Shown: piece by piece, positions 5,673-8,875 of the stretch
Layout: the number at the start of each line of letters is the position of its first letter
How positions within the stretch are numbered: the first letter of the stretch is position 1
Origin: Thiotrichaceae bacterium
GTDB lineage: Bacteria; Pseudomonadota; Gammaproteobacteria; Thiotrichales; Thiotrichaceae
Direction of reading: 5' to 3'
Length of the DNA: 8,875 bases
Assembly (NCBI GenBank): GCA_027009095.1
Contig: JALVDG010000321.1
Coordinates: 1-8,875, forward strand
Notes under the pieces: generated by a model
Databases searched by the model: none
What the model was told of the DNA's origin: nothing
Seen by the model: the letters and a program-made list of their open reading frames with translations, nothing else
Made by a program: the position numbers and the translations under genes

Positions 5673-6548
5673 TTAATCTGCTCTCGGACTCCATTTCTTA
5701 AAATGATTTTTCATTGTTTCATACATCTTTTTGTCTGCATCATTCATAACAGGAGGAGTCATTATATTAATTACTACATACTGATCACCAACAACACGAC
5801 CAAATAAGCCTTTTCCCCTTAAACGCATTTTTTGCCCTGTATAAGCACCTGCTGGAATTTGTAATTTAATACTAGAAGACAAAGTTTTCACTTTAACGGA
5901 AGCTCCAAGTGCGGCTTCCCAAGGACTTAGTAACAAATCTAAATAAATATCTTTTCCTTCAACACTAAAGTCAGGATGTTTATTTAGCTTAATTTTTAAA
6001 TAAAGATCGCCACCATTCGATGCTTTACCTTTTAAGCGGATTTTTTTTCCTTCTTCTATTCCTTTAGGTATTTTTACATCCACCTTGGCTCCACTGGGTA
6101 AACGGATTGTTTTTTTCGCTCCCGTATGCACATCTTCTAAGTCAAGATGTAATGTTGTTGTTTGGGATGCTGGAGCTGTAGGTCGTCTTCCTCTGCTTCT
6201 CGGTTGCCCTCGCCCACCTCCAAACATCGATTCAAATATATCACCAAAACCTGCACTTTGCTCTTGAGAAAACCCACTACCTCCAAAACCATGGTTTCCC
6301 GCATACGATGATTGATAGTTTTGCTGATGGCTCCAAACACTCCTACCCATGTCATATTCAGCACGTTTTTTTTTGTTACTTAGTATTTCATACGCTTCAT
6401 TTACTTCTTTAAAACGAGTTTCAGCATCTCTTTCTTTACTGACATCTGGATGATATTTTCTCGCCAAGCGACGATATGACTTTTTAATTTCATCATTAGT
6501 TGCTGATTTTTTTACATTTAAGATTTTATAATAATCTTTATGTCCCAT
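5673..6548 (-). CDS. Class II (CbpA-type) J-domain co-chaperone
   Basis: It is a cytoplasmic Hsp40 that delivers substrates to DnaK and stimulates its ATPase. The J domain fills residues 4-66 (DYYKIL at the start, HPD at 33-35, KEVNEAYEIL helix III). A Gly/Phe-rich linker (about 84-122) carries the DIFESMFGGG segment and is followed by an Arg/Gly patch. The C-terminal beta-sandwich substrate domains run from about 130 to 285 (HLDLEDVHTGAKKTI, IRLKGKASNGGDLYL, MRLRGKGL). There is no CxxCxGxG zinc region, so it is not DnaJ itself. Length of 291 aa fits CbpA (about 306). The ATG has GGAG nine bases upstream. It follows the KpsD-like gene by 63 bases on the same strand with no terminator seen between, so it may be read from the capsule-export transcript. 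Confidence 0.92.
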   Translation of the reverse strand: MGHKDYYKILNVKKSATNDEIKKSYRRLARKYHPDVSKERDAETRFKEVNEAYEILSNKKKRAEYDMGRSVWSHQQNYQSSYAGNHGFGGSGFSQEQSAGFGDIFESMFGGGRGQPRSRGRRPTAPASQTTTLHLDLEDVHTGAKKTIRLPSGAKVDVKIPKGIEEGKKIRLKGKASNGGDLYLKIKLNKHPDFSVEGKDIYLDLLLSPWEAALGASVKVKTLSSSIKLQIPAGAYTGQKMRLRGKGLFGRVVGDQYVVINIMTPPVMNDADKKMYETMKNHFKKWSPRAD

Positions 6549-6611
6549 ATATCTTTATACTCCAACTATTATATATCCCTAGCACTTCCACAACATTGCC
6601 TCGATGAAGTA

Positions 6612-8201
6612 CTAAAATATCCCAACAGCCTTAGCAGAAGTTGCTATCTGAAAAATAATGGCAATAAGATCTTTATTAAATTGCATAGTTTTTTCATCAA
6701 ACTTAGGGAAAACCATAATTTCATCGCCAGGACTAACTTTTAAATGCGCCCCCATCAATACTTGTCCATTTGGCTTTACTACAACAATCTTCTGCCTTTC
6801 GGCTCTTTCTGTAAATCCTCCCGAACGCTGAACATAATCAAGAATACTTGCATTACTTGCATATACTAATGATTGTGGTATTTGCACTTCACCACTCACA
6901 ATAATGACATCACTTTTTTTAGGTATAACAATAACATCACCTTCTTCTAGGAGAATATTATTTACCCTGCCTCTATCACTAACAACAACCCTGCCGTCTA
7001 CTTTCACATTTTTTGCATGCTTTACAAACTGCAATACAAGTTCCGCTTCTTTTGCTCGAATAATAGCTTCACCATCAGATGATGCAGGAGCTGTTAATAC
7101 TGCTCTTTCTAATCTAAAAATTGACTGATCTAAATTTTGCTTCTGACGCAAAGCAACACTTTTTCTTTTAATATAGATATTAGCTATATCAGCTTCATTC
7201 GGATCAACAGCAACATAATCTAACAGCTCCTTTAATCTTGTTCCCTTCTTGACAGAATAATAAGAGTTGCCTAAATGACTCCCTTCTACTCTCACACCCA
7301 TTGTTTTTAAAGGCACATCGGTTACAAAACGTAATCTATCACCATCCATAATACGAATATTTCTAAACGTATTGATCGGTAAGTAACTAGACCATGGTTT
7401 ACCATGTCGAGTACCTGATATATTTACATTGGTTGTTTTATCATAGGGACGTGCATATTTAATAAGCTCTAAACCACGCGTGCTCTTACCGCCAAACTCA
7501 AAGCTAAATTTCCCTCTCACTTCACCTTCGACCTTAACTGTCCCTCCTTGGGGACCAACCAAGATGGTATCTCCATCCCTAAACTGTAAATGGGGAAGTT
7601 TTCCCCATAGAAGAAAAGCATATAGATCAACTGTAGCGATTGCTTTGTTGTATCGCATCACACGAATATTACGATAACTACCTCGTAACGGGTCAATACC
7701 ACCTGCTTGCTGAAGAAAACTCAAAACACTATCAGATTGCAAACCAGCATATTGACCTGGTCTAACAACGCCACCTGTAACAAAAACACTAACAGGAGTT
7801 GCAGTCAAAATATTGACATAAACATTCACACCACTTTTATATCGTTCACTTAATTTTCTTTTAACTACGCCTTGCAAGTCAGCGGCTCTTACACCACTCA
7901 CTTTTACTGCACCTACTTTTGGAATAAAAATATTACCGCTAGCATCTACAGTAACTACTGTATCAGCCTGCATAACTTCTGCTATACCCCATATATGCAG
8001 TGAGACTTTATCTCCTGCAGCTAAACGATAATTTGCATCCAAACCATCATGTCGCTTACTTGCCGAGTGACCAGAGAAAATATTAGCACCAAAAGGAGGA
8101 AAGGAGTTTTTTGCTCCTCCATTTGATGTGTCTGCATTCGCCATTCCACTGACAACAGCTAGTAGTAATATTAGAAACGCTAATTGAACATTTTTTATCA
8201 T
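6612..8201 (-). CDS. kpsD: KpsD-like polysaccharide export protein (poly-export/SLBB)
   Basis: It is a periplasmic/outer-membrane component that takes capsular polysaccharide from the inner-membrane exporter to the cell surface. Residues 1-23 are a Sec signal (MANA|D). The poly-export domain starts at YRLAAGDKVSLHIWG (58-72) and runs to about 140. SLBB-type repeats follow (VFVTGGVVRPGQY, VKVEGEVRG, MGVRVEGSHLG, VIIVSGEVQIPQS). The protein ends in DLIAIIFQIATSAKAVGIF, like the KpsD tail. I find no cysteine, so it is not a lipoprotein of the Wza kind. The 529 aa fit KpsD (about 560) better than Wza (about 380). An in-frame TGA lies 15 bases upstream of the ATG, excluding an upstream extension. 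The AAGGA is only two bases from the ATG, unusually close. The KpsE/Wzz-like gene precedes it, separated by a hairpin with a U run. Confidence 0.85.
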   Translation of the reverse strand: MIKNVQLAFLILLLAVVSGMANADTSNGGAKNSFPPFGANIFSGHSASKRHDGLDANYRLAAGDKVSLHIWGIAEVMQADTVVTVDASGNIFIPKVGAVKVSGVRAADLQGVVKRKLSERYKSGVNVYVNILTATPVSVFVTGGVVRPGQYAGLQSDSVLSFLQQAGGIDPLRGSYRNIRVMRYNKAIATVDLYAFLLWGKLPHLQFRDGDTILVGPQGGTVKVEGEVRGKFSFEFGGKSTRGLELIKYARPYDKTTNVNISGTRHGKPWSSYLPINTFRNIRIMDGDRLRFVTDVPLKTMGVRVEGSHLGNSYYSVKKGTRLKELLDYVAVDPNEADIANIYIKRKSVALRQKQNLDQSIFRLERAVLTAPASSDGEAIIRAKEAELVLQFVKHAKNVKVDGRVVVSDRGRVNNILLEEGDVIVIPKKSDVIIVSGEVQIPQSLVYASNASILDYVQRSGGFTERAERQKIVVVKPNGQVLMGAHLKVSPGDEIMVFPKFDEKTMQFNKDLIAIIFQIATSAKAVGIF

Positions 8202-8257
8202 ATTCCTTAATACTCAAAATATTGTAATTACATAAATTTAATTATTATCATTTTATG

Positions 8258-8283
8258 AAAAAACACCGATAAGCCATTATCAG
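8258..8283 (-). terminator. Weak intrinsic terminator/attenuator between the KpsE-like and KpsD-like genes
   Basis: Minus strand: CTGATAA-TGGC-TTATCGG forms a seven-pair stem including one U-G pair (an A/C mismatch on the plus strand), then TG and six U residues. The stem is AT-rich, so it is more likely a partial terminator that lowers kpsD expression relative to the upstream gene than a full stop. It begins 12 bases after the upstream stop codon. Confidence 0.55.
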
Positions 8284-8295
8284 ATTAATAAAAAC

Positions 8296-8875
8296 TCAAA
8301 CCCAACCAATATGATCTTTAACGGTAGCAAATAGAAGAGAAATAATCCCCCACAACATAAAACTCATAAACAATATTGATAATATGGACATTAACTTATC
8401 AGGTTTTATGGATTCATCAGGTAAACTAGGATGTACGATAATATCCAAGTAACGCTGTTTTCGACTGACTTCAAGTCTTGCTACTCGTAAAGAGCTAAGT
8501 GCCGCTAGATAGACCTTCTCAGCAAATAATAACTCTGACTGAAAGGTATTAGTTTTCTGTATCACTCGTGTGGCTTTTTTGCTCTTTCGCTTTGAAATAG
8601 ATTTTTGCTTCGATATTTGTCTTTTTAATGTCATTACTTTATTTCTAGCACTCTTCACCTCTATAGAACTTGGTTGCATAAAACTATTAAGATGAGAAAG
8701 TTCGGCTTCTGCTGCAACTAACTGTTTTTTTAGTGCAGTTACAATTCCCTCATCAGCCATCACTCTTTGTTCTGGCACTATCACTTGCTCTCTTGAACCG
8801 AATCGCCTTATCTTGGCTCTTATGGTGTCTAATTCTTTTTTTGCAATAGAGGTTTCTAACTCTGCTGTATGCAAG
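8296..8875 (-). CDS. C-terminal part of a KpsE/Wzz-family capsule export protein
   Basis: This is an inner-membrane polysaccharide co-polymerase or export protein that spans the periplasm by coiled coils and meets the outer-membrane exporter. Only the last 193 codons or so are in the window; the frame is open through the right edge, so the true start is outside. Visible are Lys/Arg/Glu-rich coiled-coil helices (about the first 140 residues). These are followed by YLDIIVHPSLPDESIKPDKL, whose PSLPD-x5-P element is typical just before the last membrane span. A C-terminal span (MSILSILFMSFMLWGIISLLF) and a short tail, VKDHIGWV, end the protein. A KpsD-like gene next door favours the KpsE/CtrB/BexC branch (ABC-transporter capsule) over O-antigen Wzz. 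It lies 94 bases from kpsD. Confidence 0.8.
   Translation of the reverse strand, partial: LHTAELETSIAKKELDTIRAKIRRFGSREQVIVPEQRVMADEGIVTALKKQLVAAEAELSHLNSFMQPSSIEVKSARNKVMTLKRQISKQKSISKRKSKKATRVIQKTNTFQSELLFAEKVYLAALSSLRVARLEVSRKQRYLDIIVHPSLPDESIKPDKLMSILSILFMSFMLWGIISLLFATVKDHIGWV

Noticed and set aside
6085..6364. Plus- and minus-strand open frames of 60 and 75 codons inside the J-protein gene.
   Set aside because: The real frame there encodes a clear Gly/Phe linker and substrate domain; these are out-of-frame shadows.
6561..6596. A perfect TATAAT (minus strand, 6568-6573) upstream of the J-protein gene as its promoter.
   Set aside because: The start point would fall at about 6561, inside the GGAG ribosome site, and the matching -35 (ATGTTG) is poor. 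A promoter within kpsD or co-transcription is more likely.
6540..6743. A 67-codon plus-strand frame across the J-protein start and the kpsD end.
   Set aside because: It overlaps both real genes on the other strand, and I see no ribosome site or recognisable motif.

Overview
The window looks like chromosomal DNA from an AT-rich, aerobic gammaproteobacterium outside the enterics. Three things point there. The dsbA / cytochrome c4 / (divergent) engB order is the one I know from Pseudomonas-type genomes. Ubiquinone hydroxylation uses a Coq7 di-iron enzyme. The capsule-export proteins are KpsD- and KpsE-like. I cannot name the genus. I see no insertion sequence, phage gene, CRISPR array, tRNA or rRNA.

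Layout from left to right. (1) Positions 2-76 may hold the last 24 codons of a + strand gene entering from outside, convergent with the next block. (2) Positions 121-1627, minus strand, hold dsbA followed closely by coq7, probably one operon with a promoter at 1663-1691. This DsbA is a predicted lipoprotein on a long charged linker. (3) Positions 1803-2492, minus strand, hold a di-haem cytochrome c4 gene with its own terminator. Upstream of it lies an 840-base AT-rich gap with a perfect FNR/ANR-type box (2717-2730) and other inverted repeats. (4) engB, plus strand, occupies 3335-3946. (5) A GC-rich, highly structured, non-coding stretch on the minus strand (about 3972-4150) has a -10 element and a strong intrinsic terminator. 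It sits 3' of and convergent with engB, which is where Spot 42 (spf) in E. coli and ErsA in Pseudomonas lie. It is my main candidate for an undescribed element. (6) Positions 4306-8875, all minus strand, hold in transcription order the end of a KpsE/Wzz-like gene, a KpsD-like export gene, a class II J-domain co-chaperone and a single-PDZ DegQ-like protease. An elaborate inverted repeat overlaps the likely promoter of the protease.

How the genes fit together: dsbA, coq7 and cytochrome c4 serve disulphide formation and aerobic respiration. EngB serves 50S ribosome assembly. KpsE and KpsD link the inner and outer envelope for capsular polysaccharide export. The J-protein and DegQ-like protease serve protein quality control in the cytoplasm and periplasm. 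Functional calls rest on recognisable motifs. Regulatory calls are inferred from sequence pattern alone.
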